This document shows, piece after piece, positions 49,899 to 60,833 of a stretch of DNA of 64,000 nt. Every line of letters begins with the position of its first letter. Position 1 is the first letter of the stretch. The notes below the pieces were generated by a model. The model was not told the origin of the DNA. It ran no database searches and saw only the letters and a program-made list of their open reading frames with translations. Position numbers and translations under genes: made by a program. This DNA comes from Moritella marina ATCC 15381 (lineage in GTDB: Bacteria > Pseudomonadota > Gammaproteobacteria > Enterobacterales > Moritellaceae), in the NCBI RefSeq assembly GCF_008931805.1, contig NZ_CP044399.1:3149370-3213369 (forward strand), read 5' to 3'.

Positions 49899-50340
49899 AT
49901 GCCTTAAATTCGACCTTCAGTTGCTCGGCTTCAGCGTCGCGCTGCTGCAAGCGTAACAGTTCAATCACACATTCGACGGTACTTAATCCGCCTTCAAGTT
50001 GATTGGCACGTAAAATAAACTCGGATGCTTGTGGCGCGGTTAGCGTCACCTTAGGTAAATCTTTTAAATAGTCACTGCGGCTATACATCTTGCGGGCTTC
50101 TTGCCAGGTGCTATCGAGCAAGACTAAACTATCAAAATCACTTATGTCGTGCTCGCCTTCCGCGCCTGGGGCTAAAATAGCCACTCGACCAGTTTTGATC
50201 GCCGCTAACAACTGGCTATCAGGTTCTTTGCGACGCCAAGCGACAATGCTGGTTTCATCAGGTATGAACTGTTGGACTAATTTGCCGGTATTGCTGCGGC
50301 GTGAGAACTCTCTCTCGTGGGTAACCAGATATATATGCAT
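49879..50340 (-). CDS. DTW-domain protein (tRNA aminocarboxypropyltransferase-like)
   Basis: 153-residue DTW-domain protein. The family motif is in LLDSTWQEARKMY, and LSTVECVIELL follows near the C-terminus. E. coli relatives (TapT/YfiP) add the acp group to uridine 47 of tRNA, using SAM; this shorter form lacks the N-terminal zinc cysteines, so its substrate may differ. It overlaps the AraC gene at its 3' end. Confidence 0.8.
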   Translation of the reverse strand: MHIYLVTHEREFSRRSNTGKLVQQFIPDETSIVAWRRKEPDSQLLAAIKTGRVAILAPGAEGEHDISDFDSLVLLDSTWQEARKMYSRSDYLKDLPKVTLTAPQASEFILRANQLEGGLSTVECVIELLRLQQRDAEAEQLKVEFKAFIRACL

Positions 50341-50456
50341 GAATTTATAACTTCAGTCGATGAAACAAGATAAATATTAAATAAGAGGTAAAGTAACCGC
50401 TACCATTATGCCTTACAGTGGTACTAACTAAGCTGTAAGTATGACGAGGATCTACT

Positions 50457-50564
50457 ATGTTCGCATTTAGTAAACACATTTTCAGTAAATTACACTATAT
50501 CTTATCACTGTTCTTTAGCCTTAAGAAATCAGCTAAAACGAATATAGTCTTTATGACGATATAA
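50457..50564 (+). CDS. Candidate small basic hydrophobic protein, 35 residues
   Basis: Short frame MFAFSKHIFSKLHYILSLFF followed by a Lys-rich stretch, in the gap before the free methionine sulfoxide reductase gene. GAGG stands 6-7 bases before the ATG. Just upstream, CTTACAG (50412-50418) and CTGTAAG (50433-50439) can pair. I do not recognise a family. It could be a leader peptide or a membrane-active small protein; support is only ribosome site and composition. Confidence 0.35.
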   Translation: MFAFSKHIFSKLHYILSLFFSLKKSAKTNIVFMTI

Positions 50565-50581
50565 TCATCAGATAAGATAAA

Positions 50582-50600
50582 GGTAATCATTATCATTGAT
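50582..50600 (+). promoter_or_regulatory. Fur-like box upstream of free methionine sulfoxide reductase
   Basis: GGTAATCATTATCATTGAT, read on the minus strand, fits the Fur consensus at about 14 of 19 positions. It lies about 46 bases before the reductase ATG. It could be chance in AT-rich DNA. Confidence 0.45.
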
Positions 50601-50645
50601 AAGATGCGTTTTACTCTTCCATCTTATCCCGCATCAAGGGAACAC

Positions 50646-51107
50646 ATGTCTACAATCCAACTTTATCAGCGCCTTGCTCAACAAGCAGACGCTTTAATGG
50701 CTGAAGAAAACAATTTAATTGCCAATCTAGCTAACCTCAGTGCTTTATTATTCATGGAATTAGAAGATGTTAACTGGGCAGGTTTTTATCTTTGCGAGAA
50801 TGACGAATTGGTATTAGGCCCTTTTCAGGGGCTCCCTGCTTGTATTCGCATTCCTATCGGTAGAGGCGTTTGTGGTACCGCTGCGAGTACATTACAGTCA
50901 CAACTGGTCACTGATGTACATGACTTCCCTGGTCACATTGCCTGCGATGCCGCCAGTAACTCAGAGATAGTAGTGCCTATCGTCGTGAACAATAAATTAA
51001 TCGGGGTATTGGATATCGACAGCCCGAGTATTGGCCGTTTTAAACAAGATGATTTAGACGGCGCTGAATTATTGGTAAGCCAACTCGTGCAGCGTTTAAC
51101 AGCCTAA
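50646..51107 (+). CDS. msrC: Free methionine-(R)-sulfoxide reductase (GAF fold)
   Basis: 153-residue GAF-domain enzyme reducing free methionine-R-sulfoxide (E. coli YebR/fRMsr). The three conserved cysteines are in LPACIRIPIGRGVCG and HIACDAASNSEIVVPI, with the substrate Glu in the latter. The ATG at 50646 has GGGAA 4-5 bases before it and gives the family length; the frame begins 14 codons earlier. The end GVLDIDSPSIGRF is typical. Confidence 0.92.
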   Translation: MSTIQLYQRLAQQADALMAEENNLIANLANLSALLFMELEDVNWAGFYLCENDELVLGPFQGLPACIRIPIGRGVCGTAASTLQSQLVTDVHDFPGHIACDAASNSEIVVPIVVNNKLIGVLDIDSPSIGRFKQDDLDGAELLVSQLVQRLTA

Positions 51108-51149
51108 GCATTTAGTTATTGAGCAAGCTGTTATAGCACCTCTTAATAA

Positions 51150-51728
51150 CTATAAGGCCTGTAGCTGCAAAGCGCAGGCCTTTGTGATCATGGCGACTCG
51201 ACGCCCTAAGTATTTAGCGGTATCCAGATCACTGCGGTGAACTTCCCCCTCCGGGTTATGCCCTACCGCGCCTAACTGACAACCCAAACGATTTAAGCCG
51301 ACGCTATTATAACCACCCGCTATATCAAGGCCGACCCATAACATGCCCTGCTGGCTTGCGAGTGTCGCCATGTATTGAATGGTATTCGCTTGATCACCAT
51401 TGAGACAACTGCCGACAGTAAAACCAGCTGAAAATTTATTGCGCCATTGCTGGCTATCCCAGCGCTCACTTGTCGCATCCGCAAACGCTTTAAACTGAGC
51501 AGAAACACCGCCCATATAGGTCGGAGAGCCAAAAACGATCGCATCCGTATTATCCAACAAACACATGAATTCATCATTATCAAAACGGCCTTCAAACATG
51601 TCCCAAGGCTGTATCTGACATTCGATCACCTTCACATCTTCAACCGTACTGATACCTGAGATCACTTCACGCGCCAGCGCTTGAGTAGCCCCTGACTCCG
51701 AAAAATACACCACCGCAACTATGGTCAA
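51150..51728 (-). CDS. Flavodoxin-family NAD(P)H-dependent oxidoreductase
   Basis: 192-residue FMN protein of the WrbA/flavodoxin-like family: VVYFSESGATQALA for the phosphate loop, FGSPTYMGGVSAQFKAFAD and a third loop FTVGSCLNGDQANT. Likely a quinone or other reductase; WrbA proper carries different details, so no symbol is given. The start is a TTG at 51728 with GAGAGG 6 bases upstream. Confidence 0.85.
   Translation of the reverse strand: MTIVAVVYFSESGATQALAREVISGISTVEDVKVIECQIQPWDMFEGRFDNDEFMCLLDNTDAIVFGSPTYMGGVSAQFKAFADATSERWDSQQWRNKFSAGFTVGSCLNGDQANTIQYMATLASQQGMLWVGLDIAGGYNSVGLNRLGCQLGAVGHNPEGEVHRSDLDTAKYLGRRVAMITKACALQLQAL
51154..51183. terminator. Hairpin at the converging msrC/flavodoxin 3' ends
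   Basis: AAGGCCTG (51154-51161) pairs perfectly with CAGGCCTT (51175-51182). It overlaps the last codons of the flavodoxin gene and could terminate msrC transcription. Confidence 0.45.
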
Positions 51729-51879
51729 CGAAAACCTCTCACACTATCCATATTAATTCATTCACATCCCTATTTATCAGACTCAAATAGTAGCAGTCTT
51801 TACATAAAAGTAGATACCTTAACGTAAAGAATATGCCTTAATCATCACTGAAACGATGCTTTCATTGATTTATAAGCAT

Positions 51880-51908
51880 AAAAAAAGGCCTGTTAAAACA
51901 GACCTTTC
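51880..51908 (-). terminator. Terminator after der
   Basis: AGGCCTGTTTT-type stem (AAAGGCCTGTT with AACAGACCTTT, one mismatch); on the minus strand a seven-base T-run follows. It ends the der operon. Confidence 0.8.
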
Positions 51909-51929
51909 TATCAATAATAATCGAGACTA

Positions 51930-53399
51930 TTATTTTTTACTCTTATAATGCGACATCATACGACGACGTTTTTTCTGTTGCGATAATGATAAGTTATTTT
52001 TCTTATCTGCAAACGGGTTTTCACCGTCACGGAATTCAACTTTAATCGGCGTGCCCATGATTTTCAATGAACGACGGAAATAGTTGATCAAGTAACGACG
52101 GTACGAATCCGATAATTTAGATACTTGATTACCATGCACAACGATCAACGGTGGATTGTAACCACCCGCATGCGCGTAACGCAGCTTAACACGACGGCCA
52201 GCATGCATTGGCGGTTGATGGTCGTCAACAGCCATACGTACAATACGCGTTAGCATAGACGTTGATACACGCTTAGTAGATGAATCAAATGCTTCTGTAA
52301 TTGATTCAAATAGGTTACCAACACCAGTACCGTGTAATGCTGAGATAAAGTGAATACGTGCGAAGTCAATAAAGCCTAAGCGACGGTCCAATTCAGATTT
52401 AATGCGATCTTTCACATCTGTATCTAAACCATCCCACTTGTTCACTGCTATCACAATTGAACGACCAGAGTTAATCGCAAAACCTAATAATGTTAGATCT
52501 TGTGCTGTTACACCAACGCGCGCATCAAATACCATTAATACTACGTTAGCATCATCGATTGCTTGTAATGCTTTAACGATTGAGAATTTCTCAACAGCTT
52601 CATTAATGTTTTTACGGCGACGTACACCCGCAGTATCGATAAGCATGTAGTTACGACCATCACGCTCCATCGGAATGTAGATACTGTCACGAGTCGTACC
52701 AGGCATGTCATAAACAACAACACGCTCTTCGCCTAAGATTCGGTTAACCAGCGTTGATTTACCCACATTAGGACAACCAATCATTGCCAGTTTAATTGGC
52801 AAGCTTGCATAATCTTCGTCGCGTTGCTCTTCTTCCTCTTCAGGTAATAACTCACCATCAAGGAACGGGTCAGCGTCAGAGAATTCTTCCTCTTCTTCAG
52901 GGTTGGCAACTTCAACGTGTGCTAACGCTTCTTCAATAAGGATGTTAGTACCACGTCCTTGCGATGCTGCAATTTGGTAAATATCACCAAGTGCAAGCGC
53001 ATAGAATTCAGCAACAGCAACATCGCCATCTAGGCCATCTGTTTTGTTCGCAACAAGGAATACTTTCTTCTCTTGTTTACGTAAATGTTGCGCAATTGCT
53101 TGGTCAGCAACCGTTAAGCCTGCACGAGCATCTACTAAAAATAATACGGCATCAGCTTCTTCAATCGCAAGTAACGACTGATCAGCCATTTTTGCATCAA
53201 TCCCTTCTTCATCGCCATTAATACCGCCAGTATCAACCACAATGAACTCACGACCAGCTAAGTTAGCTTGTCCATATTTTCGGTCACGAGTTAACCCAGG
53301 GAAATCGGCAACAAGTGCGTCCCGGGTACGAGTTAAGCGGTTGAACAATGTTGATTTACCAACATTTGGGCGTCCAACCAATGCAATTACAGGGGTCAT
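51930..53399 (-). CDS. der: Ribosome assembly GTPase Der (EngA)
   Basis: 489-residue essential GTPase for 50S assembly, with two G domains and a C-terminal KH-like domain. G1 loops are [14 protein letters not shown] (residue 8) and [15 protein letters not shown] (near 213); G4 motifs are NKTDGLD and NKWDGLD. The linker between G domains is very acidic ([24 protein letters not shown]). The ATG at 53399 with GAGG upstream gives the family N-terminus [14 protein letters not shown]; six earlier codons are rejected. It is the last gene of a long operon. Confidence 0.97.
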   Translation of the reverse strand: MTPVIALVGRPNVGKSTLFNRLTRTRDALVADFPGLTRDRKYGQANLAGREFIVVDTGGINGDEEGIDAKMADQSLLAIEEADAVLFLVDARAGLTVADQAIAQHLRKQEKKVFLVANKTDGLDGDVAVAEFYALALGDIYQIAASQGRGTNILIEEALAHVEVANPEEEEEFSDADPFLDGELLPEEEEEQRDEDYASLPIKLAMIGCPNVGKSTLVNRILGEERVVVYDMPGTTRDSIYIPMERDGRNYMLIDTAGVRRRKNINEAVEKFSIVKALQAIDDANVVLMVFDARVGVTAQDLTLLGFAINSGRSIVIAVNKWDGLDTDVKDRIKSELDRRLGFIDFARIHFISALHGTGVGNLFESITEAFDSSTKRVSTSMLTRIVRMAVDDHQPPMHAGRRVKLRYAHAGGYNPPLIVVHGNQVSKLSDSYRRYLINYFRRSLKIMGTPIKVEFRDGENPFADKKNNLSLSQQKKRRRMMSHYKSKK

Positions 53400-53509
53400 A
53401 GTTAACCTCAGCCTCAATACGGCTCTAGTAAAATAAAGTCACTTATTTAAAAGGACAAAATGCGCCTCTCGGCGCAATAAATTAGGTTGATGGTATTCTA
53501 TCTAGTCAG

Positions 53510-54700
53510 TTAAATTGGTTTCTTTACAGCTACCAAATCACCACTGCGGCTTTGAACATAGAGATATTCATCTGCGTTCAATGCTTTAGAAAATAGTCCA
53601 TCACTATCAATTAACTGTTGTGCTACTAGCTTGCCAGTCTTACGATCTAACCAGTGTAAGTAGCCTTCTTTGTCCCCGACAACAATATTGTCGCCCGAAA
53701 CAACCGGTGCTGTCACACCGCGTAATGCTAAACGATTCTGTGACCACAAGGTCAAACCATTACGACGGTCTATTGCGTGAATACGACCTTCAGTATCAGT
53801 TAAAAAGAGTTCGAATCCAGCAACAGTAAGATCTTTTACTGACGCGTAAGCACGTTTCCAAAGAACTTTACCAGAGCGCAATTCAATAGCCATCAGCTCA
53901 CCGTTAAACGCAGAAGTGTATACCTCTGTGCCACGCGCCACTGCTTGACCATTTACATCAACCAAACGGTCAATATCATTTGCGCCTTTTGGCTTCGCAA
54001 CATTCACTTCCCAGATCAATCGACCATTAGCAAGAAATACTGCGGCTAGTTTACCATCACTGCGACCATAAATCGCTGCTCCATTGGTGGTGATTGGCGA
54101 ATTATTACCACGTAAGGTCAAAGCAGGTAATTCTGAGCTTTGGATCCAACGCTGTTCACCAGTCTGAACATCAAAACCCACTAAGCTACCGCTGCTCGTT
54201 TGGATGATAACTAAACCTTCATCAACCACAGGACTCGCAATCACTTCACCATCAGTTTCAACCTGCCAGAGCACTTCACCCGTGTTGTCGTTCAATGCAA
54301 ATAATACTGCATTTTCACTACCAACAAACACCATGCCATAACCCGCAGCAATGCCGCCTGACAGTAATGCACTATCACTGTCATCAAAACGGTTAAAGAC
54401 GGCTTGATCAGCTAAATCTTGTTTCCAAATAGCATCACCAGAAATAGGGTCTAATGCTTTAACGATACCCGCGCGACTAGCAGCAAAAAGTTGGCCATTT
54501 GCAAGTAAAGTTCGGGTCTGTGAATAATATTCACCAACACCTGAACCGATGCTCTTACGCCATTCAACTTCAGGCGTAAATTCAGCTTGGATTTCAGGCA
54601 AGGGTGAATACACATCCTCATCATCACCAAATAAAGAGCAACCTTGTAAAAAAACTGAAAGAACAGCTGCAGCAGTCAGTGTTCTCAGCTTATTGCTCAT
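53510..54700 (-). CDS. bamB: Outer-membrane assembly lipoprotein BamB
   Basis: 396-residue lipoprotein of the BAM complex, which inserts beta-barrel proteins. The lipobox is LQGC (Cys21), followed by eight-bladed beta-propeller PQQ-like repeats (for example GKVLWKRAYASVKDL, GLTLWSQNRLALRG, GKLVAQQLIDSDG). It overlaps yfgM by 11 bases. Confidence 0.96.
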   Translation of the reverse strand: MSNKLRTLTAAAVLSVFLQGCSLFGDDEDVYSPLPEIQAEFTPEVEWRKSIGSGVGEYYSQTRTLLANGQLFAASRAGIVKALDPISGDAIWKQDLADQAVFNRFDDSDSALLSGGIAAGYGMVFVGSENAVLFALNDNTGEVLWQVETDGEVIASPVVDEGLVIIQTSSGSLVGFDVQTGEQRWIQSSELPALTLRGNNSPITTNGAAIYGRSDGKLAAVFLANGRLIWEVNVAKPKGANDIDRLVDVNGQAVARGTEVYTSAFNGELMAIELRSGKVLWKRAYASVKDLTVAGFELFLTDTEGRIHAIDRRNGLTLWSQNRLALRGVTAPVVSGDNIVVGDKEGYLHWLDRKTGKLVAQQLIDSDGLFSKALNADEYLYVQSRSGDLVAVKKPI

Positions 54701-55361
54701 TCAATTCTCCCGCAATTGCAGCATCCAGATCATCTGCAACATCTACAACAGCAAGGTCATCAAGTTTTAATTGTAATAATTGTGTATTCGCACCAATACC
54801 CGCTAGCGCCGTTTCATACGCACTGCGCGCCGCATTTAAATCACCTTGCTGCACATAGATATCACCTTGTACTTCTGCTTTTTTACTCGCAAATGTATCT
54901 AGGGTTATTTTGTCTAGTGTTGCAAGTGCATCATCAAAGTTAGCTAACTGTGCTTGCACACGTGCTAAGCGCAGTTTGGCAATCGGCAAGATACTTGCTT
55001 GATTACTGTTTGTCGCTACCCAGCTAAGCTGTGTTTCAGCTTCTGCAAAATCTTGTTTTTTCACCGCTTCAGCGGCGAGTTGCAATGCTGTTAATGTTGC
55101 ATACGCATTACCACTATTGGTATCGATGAATGTTTGAGTTGTCGCTTTCGCTGCAAGTCCATTTTCAGATAATTCAGTAACAACAGTATCGTAAGCTGCA
55201 GATAGCTCTTCTTGCGATGTTAACTGGCTTGCGTTGTAATAACGGAAACCAACTAAACCTGCGAGGCCTAATACAGTGCCAAAAATAACGGCATTACCAT
55301 TGGATTTCCACCATGATTTCAGCGCTTCAACTTGTTGTTCTTCAGTAGCGTAACCTTCCAC
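54690..55361 (-). CDS. yfgM: YfgM, SecYEG-associated membrane protein
   Basis: 223-residue protein with a single transmembrane segment at about 22-42 (GNAVIFGTVLGLAGLVGFRYY) and a periplasmic TPR domain. YfgM works with PpiD at the translocon in E. coli. The N-terminus EGYATEEQQVEALKSWWKSNG is family-typical. Start GTG at 55361 with GGTGAG before it. It lies between hisS and bamB, the usual place. Confidence 0.94.
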   Translation of the reverse strand: MEGYATEEQQVEALKSWWKSNGNAVIFGTVLGLAGLVGFRYYNASQLTSQEELSAAYDTVVTELSENGLAAKATTQTFIDTNSGNAYATLTALQLAAEAVKKQDFAEAETQLSWVATNSNQASILPIAKLRLARVQAQLANFDDALATLDKITLDTFASKKAEVQGDIYVQQGDLNAARSAYETALAGIGANTQLLQLKLDDLAVVDVADDLDAAIAGELNEQ

Positions 55362-55415
55362 GTCTCACCCTTAATTATTTAAACTCGATTAAACAGTCTT
55401 GCTCATTCTTGGCAT

Positions 55416-56696
55416 TTACTTGTTTAAAAGCGTTGTTAATTTATTAACTAACTCAGTAACCGCGATAGTTTGCTGATCTGTTTTACCAGTCAGATCTTTC
55501 ACTGTTACTTGTTTGTTCTCAATTTCGTCGCCACCCAAAATAAGTGCTACTTTAGCGCCATTTTGATCAGCTCGTTTAAGTTGTTTCTTAAAGTTACCAC
55601 CGCCGTTATGCATCATCACTTTTACAGATGGCATTTGATCGCGTAACTGTTCAGCTAATAACATACCATGTACATCAGCGCCTTCGCCGAGTGCTGCGAT
55701 ATAAACATCAACAGCGCCAGCGATATCAGCTGTTAGCTCTAATGTTTCTAATAATAATACTAAACGTTCAATGCCCAGAGCAAAACCAACAGCAGGTGTC
55801 GCTTTGCCACCCAATTGTTCAACTAAACCATCATAACGACCACCACCACACACAGTACCTTGTGCGCCGAGACTTTCAGTAACCCACTCAAATACAGTGT
55901 AGTTATAATAATCAAGACCACGCACTAAACGGTCGTTAATTTGATATTTAACGCCTGCGCTATCTAACATCTTACATAGACCATCAAAATGCGCTTTAGT
56001 TTCTTCACCGTAATAATCAGCTAGGCTAGGTGCATCAGTAAGCAAGGCTTGTACGTTTGGATTCTTGCTGTCTAGTACACGTAATGGATTAGTGTACATA
56101 CGACGTTGACTTTCTTCATCAAGATCTTCTTTAAAGCCTTCTAAAAACGCAATTAGCGCTTCTTTATGGGCACTACGTTCTTCAGAAGAACCCAACGAGT
56201 TCAGCTGTAATGTCACATGCTGCTCAATGCCAAGTAGTTTCCACAGTCGCGCTGTTAATAAAATAACTTCAGCGTCGGTATCAGCCCCTTTCAGACCAAA
56301 AATTTCTACACCAAATTGGTGAAATTGACGGTAACGACCTTTTTGTGGGCGTTCATGACGGAACATAGGACCTATATACCACATACGACGCTCTTGGTTA
56401 TACAACAAACCATTTTGAATACCAGCGCGTACTGTTGATGCAGTGCCTTCAGGGCGTAATGTCAGGCTATCACCGTTACGGTCATCAAACGTGTACATTT
56501 CTTTTTCAACAACGTCTGTTACTTCACCGATCGCACGTTTAAATAAATGCGTAGATTCAACGATTGGCATACGAATTTCAGAGTAGCCATAGGCTGCAAC
56601 AGTATCACGTAATACTGATTCTACTTTTTGCCATACCGGCGTTTGTTCTGGTAAGCAATCATTCATGCCACGAATTGCTTGGATTGGTTTAGCCAC
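55416..56696 (-). CDS. hisS: Histidyl-tRNA synthetase
   Basis: 426-residue class II synthetase, close to E. coli HisS (424). Motifs: [10 protein letters not shown] at the start, motif 2 [20 protein letters not shown], histidine A motif [23 protein letters not shown] and motif 3 GFALGIERL. The GTG at 56696 gives the usual N-terminus; an ATG at 56723 with GGGG before it is in frame and cannot be excluded. Confidence 0.96.
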   Translation of the reverse strand: MAKPIQAIRGMNDCLPEQTPVWQKVESVLRDTVAAYGYSEIRMPIVESTHLFKRAIGEVTDVVEKEMYTFDDRNGDSLTLRPEGTASTVRAGIQNGLLYNQERRMWYIGPMFRHERPQKGRYRQFHQFGVEIFGLKGADTDAEVILLTARLWKLLGIEQHVTLQLNSLGSSEERSAHKEALIAFLEGFKEDLDEESQRRMYTNPLRVLDSKNPNVQALLTDAPSLADYYGEETKAHFDGLCKMLDSAGVKYQINDRLVRGLDYYNYTVFEWVTESLGAQGTVCGGGRYDGLVEQLGGKATPAVGFALGIERLVLLLETLELTADIAGAVDVYIAALGEGADVHGMLLAEQLRDQMPSVKVMMHNGGGNFKKQLKRADQNGAKVALILGGDEIENKQVTVKDLTGKTDQQTIAVTELVNKLTTLLNK

Positions 56697-56819
56697 GGTC
56701 ACTCTCGAAAATTTAAAAGACATATGACCCCAGATTATAAGGAGTTTCTACGCCGAGGTAAAATGTTCAAAGGTGTTAGCTGGATATTTATCCTACTTTC
56801 AACACCTTTACTGATAAAA

Positions 56820-57938
56820 CTACTGTTCTGCGTCTGTAAAGATGATATTTTCAGGTGCCATCATCGCAGCTTTTGCGCGAATTTTAGCCTCTAACTGATC
56901 TATCATGTCATTATTATCAAAACGTTCTTTCTGACGTTTGCCATCAAGGTAGTAGCCACTCTTATTACTGCCACCTGTCACACCGATTTGCGATACTTCA
57001 GCTTCACCAGGACCATTGACGACACAACCGATGATAGACACATCCATTGGCGTAATAATGTCTTCTAAACGCTCTTCTAATGCGTTTACGGTACTGATCA
57101 CATCAAACTCTTGACGTGAGCAGGTTGGACAAGCAATAAAGTTGATACCACGGCTACGAATACGTAAGGATTTTAAAATATCAAAACCAACACGCACTTC
57201 TTCAACAGGATCTGCCGCTAATGAAATACGTAATGTGTCACCGATACCTTCAGCAAGTAGCATGCCTAAACCAACAGATGATTTAACGGCGCCACTTCTA
57301 AAGCCACCCGCTTCAGTAATACCTAAATGCAACGGCTGTTCAATCTGCTTCGCTAATTGACGGTAAGATTCAACGGCTAGAAATACATCCGATGCTTTTA
57401 CACTGACTTTAAACTGATCGAAGTTCAGACGCTGTAAAATATCAACATGGCGCATTGCCGATTCAACGAGAGCTGCAGGTGTTGGTTCACCATATTTCTC
57501 TTGGATCTCACGCTCTAATGAACCACCGTTCACCCCGATACGGATCGGAATATTCATGTCTTTTGCGCAATCAACTACAGAACGAATACGACTTTCATTA
57601 CCGATATTACCCGGGTTGATACGTAAGCAATCAACACCGTATTCAGCCACTTTAAGGGCAATACGGTAATCAAAGTGAATATCAGCAACCAAAGGCACAT
57701 CGACTTGCTGTTTAATCAGTTTGAATGCTTCTGCTGCATCCATCGTCGGCACAGAGACACGAACAATATCAGCACCTACAGCTTCCAATGCTTTAATCTG
57801 CGCAACGGTTGCTGCCACATCCGTCGTCAAGGTATTTGTCATCGACTGTACTGCAATCGGGGCATTACCACCAACCGGTACATTACCAACCATGATCTGT
57901 TTTGATTGGCGGCGAATAATAGGGCTTTCCTGATGCAT
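56820..57938 (-). CDS. ispG: 4-hydroxy-3-methylbut-2-enyl diphosphate synthase
   Basis: 372-residue [4Fe-4S] enzyme of the MEP isoprenoid pathway. Family blocks: [42 protein letters not shown] and LGITEAGG. Cluster cysteines lie in [13 protein letters not shown] and [14 protein letters not shown]. It lies between rodZ and hisS, as in E. coli. Confidence 0.97.
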   Translation of the reverse strand: MHQESPIIRRQSKQIMVGNVPVGGNAPIAVQSMTNTLTTDVAATVAQIKALEAVGADIVRVSVPTMDAAEAFKLIKQQVDVPLVADIHFDYRIALKVAEYGVDCLRINPGNIGNESRIRSVVDCAKDMNIPIRIGVNGGSLEREIQEKYGEPTPAALVESAMRHVDILQRLNFDQFKVSVKASDVFLAVESYRQLAKQIEQPLHLGITEAGGFRSGAVKSSVGLGMLLAEGIGDTLRISLAADPVEEVRVGFDILKSLRIRSRGINFIACPTCSRQEFDVISTVNALEERLEDIITPMDVSIIGCVVNGPGEAEVSQIGVTGGSNKSGYYLDGKRQKERFDNNDMIDQLEAKIRAKAAMMAPENIIFTDAEQ

Positions 57939-57954
57939 ATTTATAACTCGTTAA

Positions 57955-58932
57955 TTAAGCTTTAAAAGGTAATTTAAATTTAGCCAGACGACCTTGTTTA
58001 AAGGTTGATAAATCCACGGGCTCACCGGCATAACTCAATGTAACTTGCTCGGGTGCGCCAAGTTTGATAGATAGTGGTGCTAAACCTTGTAATTTAATTG
58101 TCTGACCAGCTTTCCTTACGCCTGTCGATAATGTTTTACCGTTACTGTCTTTAATTTGGATCCAACAATCACCTGCAAATGCCAGTACTAACGAAGATTC
58201 AATAACCGCAGGTTTAGTATCGATAACGTTAGTCAGCGTACTACTCGCGACAGGCGCTACTGCAGGCTGCTTTACAGCAATCGTTTGTGCTTGGTCTGCT
58301 GAAGGGGGGGTTATAGTCGTAGTCAAGTCTGTCGCTGTTTTTTCAGGGGCTGTAACAGCAGGCGTAACGTCGTCATTCGCCACCTCTTCATTCGCCACAT
58401 CATCATTTTCAAGTGCGACTTCAGGGACTGTGGCAATGACTTCAGGTACAACAGCAAGTTCAGCAACAGGAGTTACGTTAGATTCAGGCACCACAATTTC
58501 AATGTCGTCACCACGTAATCCCCAAATTAAAAACACAACCAGCATAAAGCCAATAATACCGTAACTGACCAGCATGAGACGGTTATCGTTCGCTTCTAAT
58601 TTAGTTCGGCGAGAAAAGCTTTGCAGTGCAGCTTGATCTTCACACGCTGCGTTTTGGCGATCATAAGCACAAAGCACATCATTTTCAGCAATTTTCAAAT
58701 AGCGGGCATAACAGCGGATGTAACCACGCATGAAAGTTTGGGAGATACCTTTATCAATAACACTTTCTTCAATGTTGTTAATAACAGATAGTTTAAGATT
58801 AATATTATCACTGACTTGCTGCACGCTGATATCTAACGCAATACGCGCGTCTCGTAATAGCTGACCTGCAGTTATCACATCGATATCATCTTGCTTCTCA
58901 GCTTCTTTTGAAGTTTCTAAATCAATAGTCAT
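57955..58932 (-). CDS. rodZ: Cytoskeletal protein RodZ
   Basis: 325-residue inner-membrane protein tying MreB to the cell wall machinery. Cytoplasmic HTH domain at about 22-95 (AGQLLRDARIALDISVQQVSDNINL, YIRCYARYLKI), transmembrane helix at about 122-141 (LMLVSYGIIGFMLVVFLIWGL), a Val/Ala/Glu/Thr-rich periplasmic spacer and a C-terminal DUF4115 domain (DCWIQIKDSNGKTLSTGVRKAGQ). Short repeats such as NDDVANEEVANDDV lie in the spacer. It overlaps pilW by 11 bases. Confidence 0.93.
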   Translation of the reverse strand: MTIDLETSKEAEKQDDIDVITAGQLLRDARIALDISVQQVSDNINLKLSVINNIEESVIDKGISQTFMRGYIRCYARYLKIAENDVLCAYDRQNAACEDQAALQSFSRRTKLEANDNRLMLVSYGIIGFMLVVFLIWGLRGDDIEIVVPESNVTPVAELAVVPEVIATVPEVALENDDVANEEVANDDVTPAVTAPEKTATDLTTTITPPSADQAQTIAVKQPAVAPVASSTLTNVIDTKPAVIESSLVLAFAGDCWIQIKDSNGKTLSTGVRKAGQTIKLQGLAPLSIKLGAPEQVTLSYAGEPVDLSTFKQGRLAKFKLPFKA

Positions 58933-59692
58933 TTGTAATATATTTTTGTGTTTGGAACGCTAACGGAAATTGGGCTAATAATTGGCGACTATATACCTCA
59001 GCCACAGCTGAACTATTTTGTTTTTCGGCAATTTTAAAACCCAACCAGAGACTGCGTGCGGTTGCCTTACTGACAGATTCATATTTTGTTAATTGCTGTT
59101 TAGCCACAGCGAAATCGGCCAACATATAGTTTAATTCAGCAATAGATAACCGTACGTCTAAGTTTTGCGGTGCATACGCGAGAGATGATTCTAAATAGCT
59201 AAGCGCTTTTTCGCTATCACCGCTTTCAAGCGCACATCTACCGGCATTTTCATAACTATTCGCAATTTGATTATAACTCGGGACAGCGATGGCAGCTAAA
59301 AATTCGACCTCAGCCTCATCAAACCGTGCTATGCCACACAGGAATACGCCAAAGTTATTATGTATATTACCATCACCAGGTGCAAGATCGAGCGCATATA
59401 AATACGCTTTTTCTGCTTGCTGGCGCTCTTTTACCTTCTGATAGTAATAGGCATAAGCTAAATAAATATCCGCATTATCCGGTGAATAATGAACGGCTTT
59501 ATCAAGGTTTATTTTCGCCTCTTGATAGTTCTCAATTTCAATATACTTGAGGGCTAAAGTAAGACGGCTCCGGGCAGCTGCATTTTTATCAACGAAATTA
59601 TCACTCAAGCCAGAACTGGTTTCGATGTAACTTTGTGAGCTACATCCTGCCAGTGCTGCTATCATTAATCCAACTACAGCGAAACGTTTCAT
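58922..59692 (-). CDS. pilW: Type IV pilus biogenesis lipoprotein PilW/PilF
   Basis: 256-residue outer-membrane lipoprotein needed for secretin assembly or pilus stability. The lipobox is LAGC at residues 13-16 after the start at 59692, followed by TPR repeats (YLAYAYYYQKVKERQQAEKAY, NNFGVFLCGIARFDEAEVEFL). Start ATG at 59692 gives a compact lipoprotein signal; an ATG at 59704 is in frame. The rlmN-pilW-rodZ-ispG order is conserved. Confidence 0.92.
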   Translation of the reverse strand: MKRFAVVGLMIAALAGCSSQSYIETSSGLSDNFVDKNAAARSRLTLALKYIEIENYQEAKINLDKAVHYSPDNADIYLAYAYYYQKVKERQQAEKAYLYALDLAPGDGNIHNNFGVFLCGIARFDEAEVEFLAAIAVPSYNQIANSYENAGRCALESGDSEKALSYLESSLAYAPQNLDVRLSIAELNYMLADFAVAKQQLTKYESVSKATARSLWLGFKIAEKQNSSAVAEVYSRQLLAQFPLAFQTQKYITNDY

Positions 59693-59717
59693 GCCTAAAT
59701 CCATCTAGTCAAAAGTA

Positions 59718-60833
59718 TTAATCAGCCATTTTGACTGAAATCTCTTCACCTTGCATCCGTTTTTTTAATGTTCTCTTCGTTCTGTCGATTACATCACCCG
59801 CTAATTGACCACAAGCGGCATCAATATCATCACCACGCGTCTTACGGATAGTTACCGTATTTTCGTATGTCATCAACACTTTGTTAAAGCGATCGATACG
59901 GCTATTACTTGGTTTACCATAGTCACTACCCGGGAATGGGTTGAATGGGATCAAGTTAATTTTGCACGGTGTATCTTTTAATAACTGTGCTAATTCGTGC
60001 GCTTGGTCCGTTGAATCATTCACGTGATCAAGTAATACATACTCAATTGTTACTTTCTGACGGTTAGCATTGGATTTACTGATATAAGTCTTAACAGATG
60101 CTAATAACTCTTCAATGTTGTACTTTTTATTAATCGGCACAAGAACATCACGTAGTGCATCATTTGAAGCATGTAATGATACGGCTAGTGCAACATCAAT
60201 TTGGTCACCTAATTTATCTAGCGCAGGTACAACACCTGATGTTGATACTGTTACACGACGTTTCGATAAGCCAAAGCCATAATCATCTAGCATTAAGTTT
60301 AACGCTGGTACTAAGTTAGTCATGTTAAGTAAAGGCTCGCCCATCCCCATCATAACAACGTTAGTAATTGCACGTTTCTTGTTGTTAAAGCCAATAACTT
60401 GCGTAGCACGCCATACTTGACCAATGATTTCAGAAACACGTAAGTTACGGTTAAAACCTTGTTGAGCAGTTGAACAGAATGTACATTCTAGTGCACAGCC
60501 TACTTGCGACGATACACACAGTGTTGCACGATCGCCGTCAGGAATATAAACCGTTTCATATTCTTGACCATCCACTTTTAATGCCCATTTAATGGTGCCA
60601 TCTTCACTACGCTGTTCTTGGCTAATTTCCGGCGCTTGAATAACAGTTTCGCGTAATAATTTTTCACGTAACTTTTTATTCAAGTTAGTCATTTCATTAA
60701 TGTCATCACAACCTTCATGATAAATCCATTTCATTACTTGATCAGCACGGAATGGTTTTTCACCAATGTCAGAAAAATATTGGCGCATCGCGTTGCGATC
60801 AAAGTCTAATAGATTTATTTTTTTATTACTCAT
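59718..60833 (-). CDS. rlmN: 23S rRNA/tRNA adenine-C2 methyltransferase RlmN
   Basis: 371-residue radical-SAM enzyme methylating A2503 of 23S rRNA and A37 of some tRNAs. The radical-SAM cysteines are [11 protein letters not shown], the SAM-binding GMGEPLLN is present, and the catalytic Cys near the C-terminus is in [11 protein letters not shown]. It is the first gene of the operon ending with der. Confidence 0.97.
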   Translation of the reverse strand: MSNKKINLLDFDRNAMRQYFSDIGEKPFRADQVMKWIYHEGCDDINEMTNLNKKLREKLLRETVIQAPEISQEQRSEDGTIKWALKVDGQEYETVYIPDGDRATLCVSSQVGCALECTFCSTAQQGFNRNLRVSEIIGQVWRATQVIGFNNKKRAITNVVMMGMGEPLLNMTNLVPALNLMLDDYGFGLSKRRVTVSTSGVVPALDKLGDQIDVALAVSLHASNDALRDVLVPINKKYNIEELLASVKTYISKSNANRQKVTIEYVLLDHVNDSTDQAHELAQLLKDTPCKINLIPFNPFPGSDYGKPSNSRIDRFNKVLMTYENTVTIRKTRGDDIDAACGQLAGDVIDRTKRTLKKRMQGEEISVKMAD

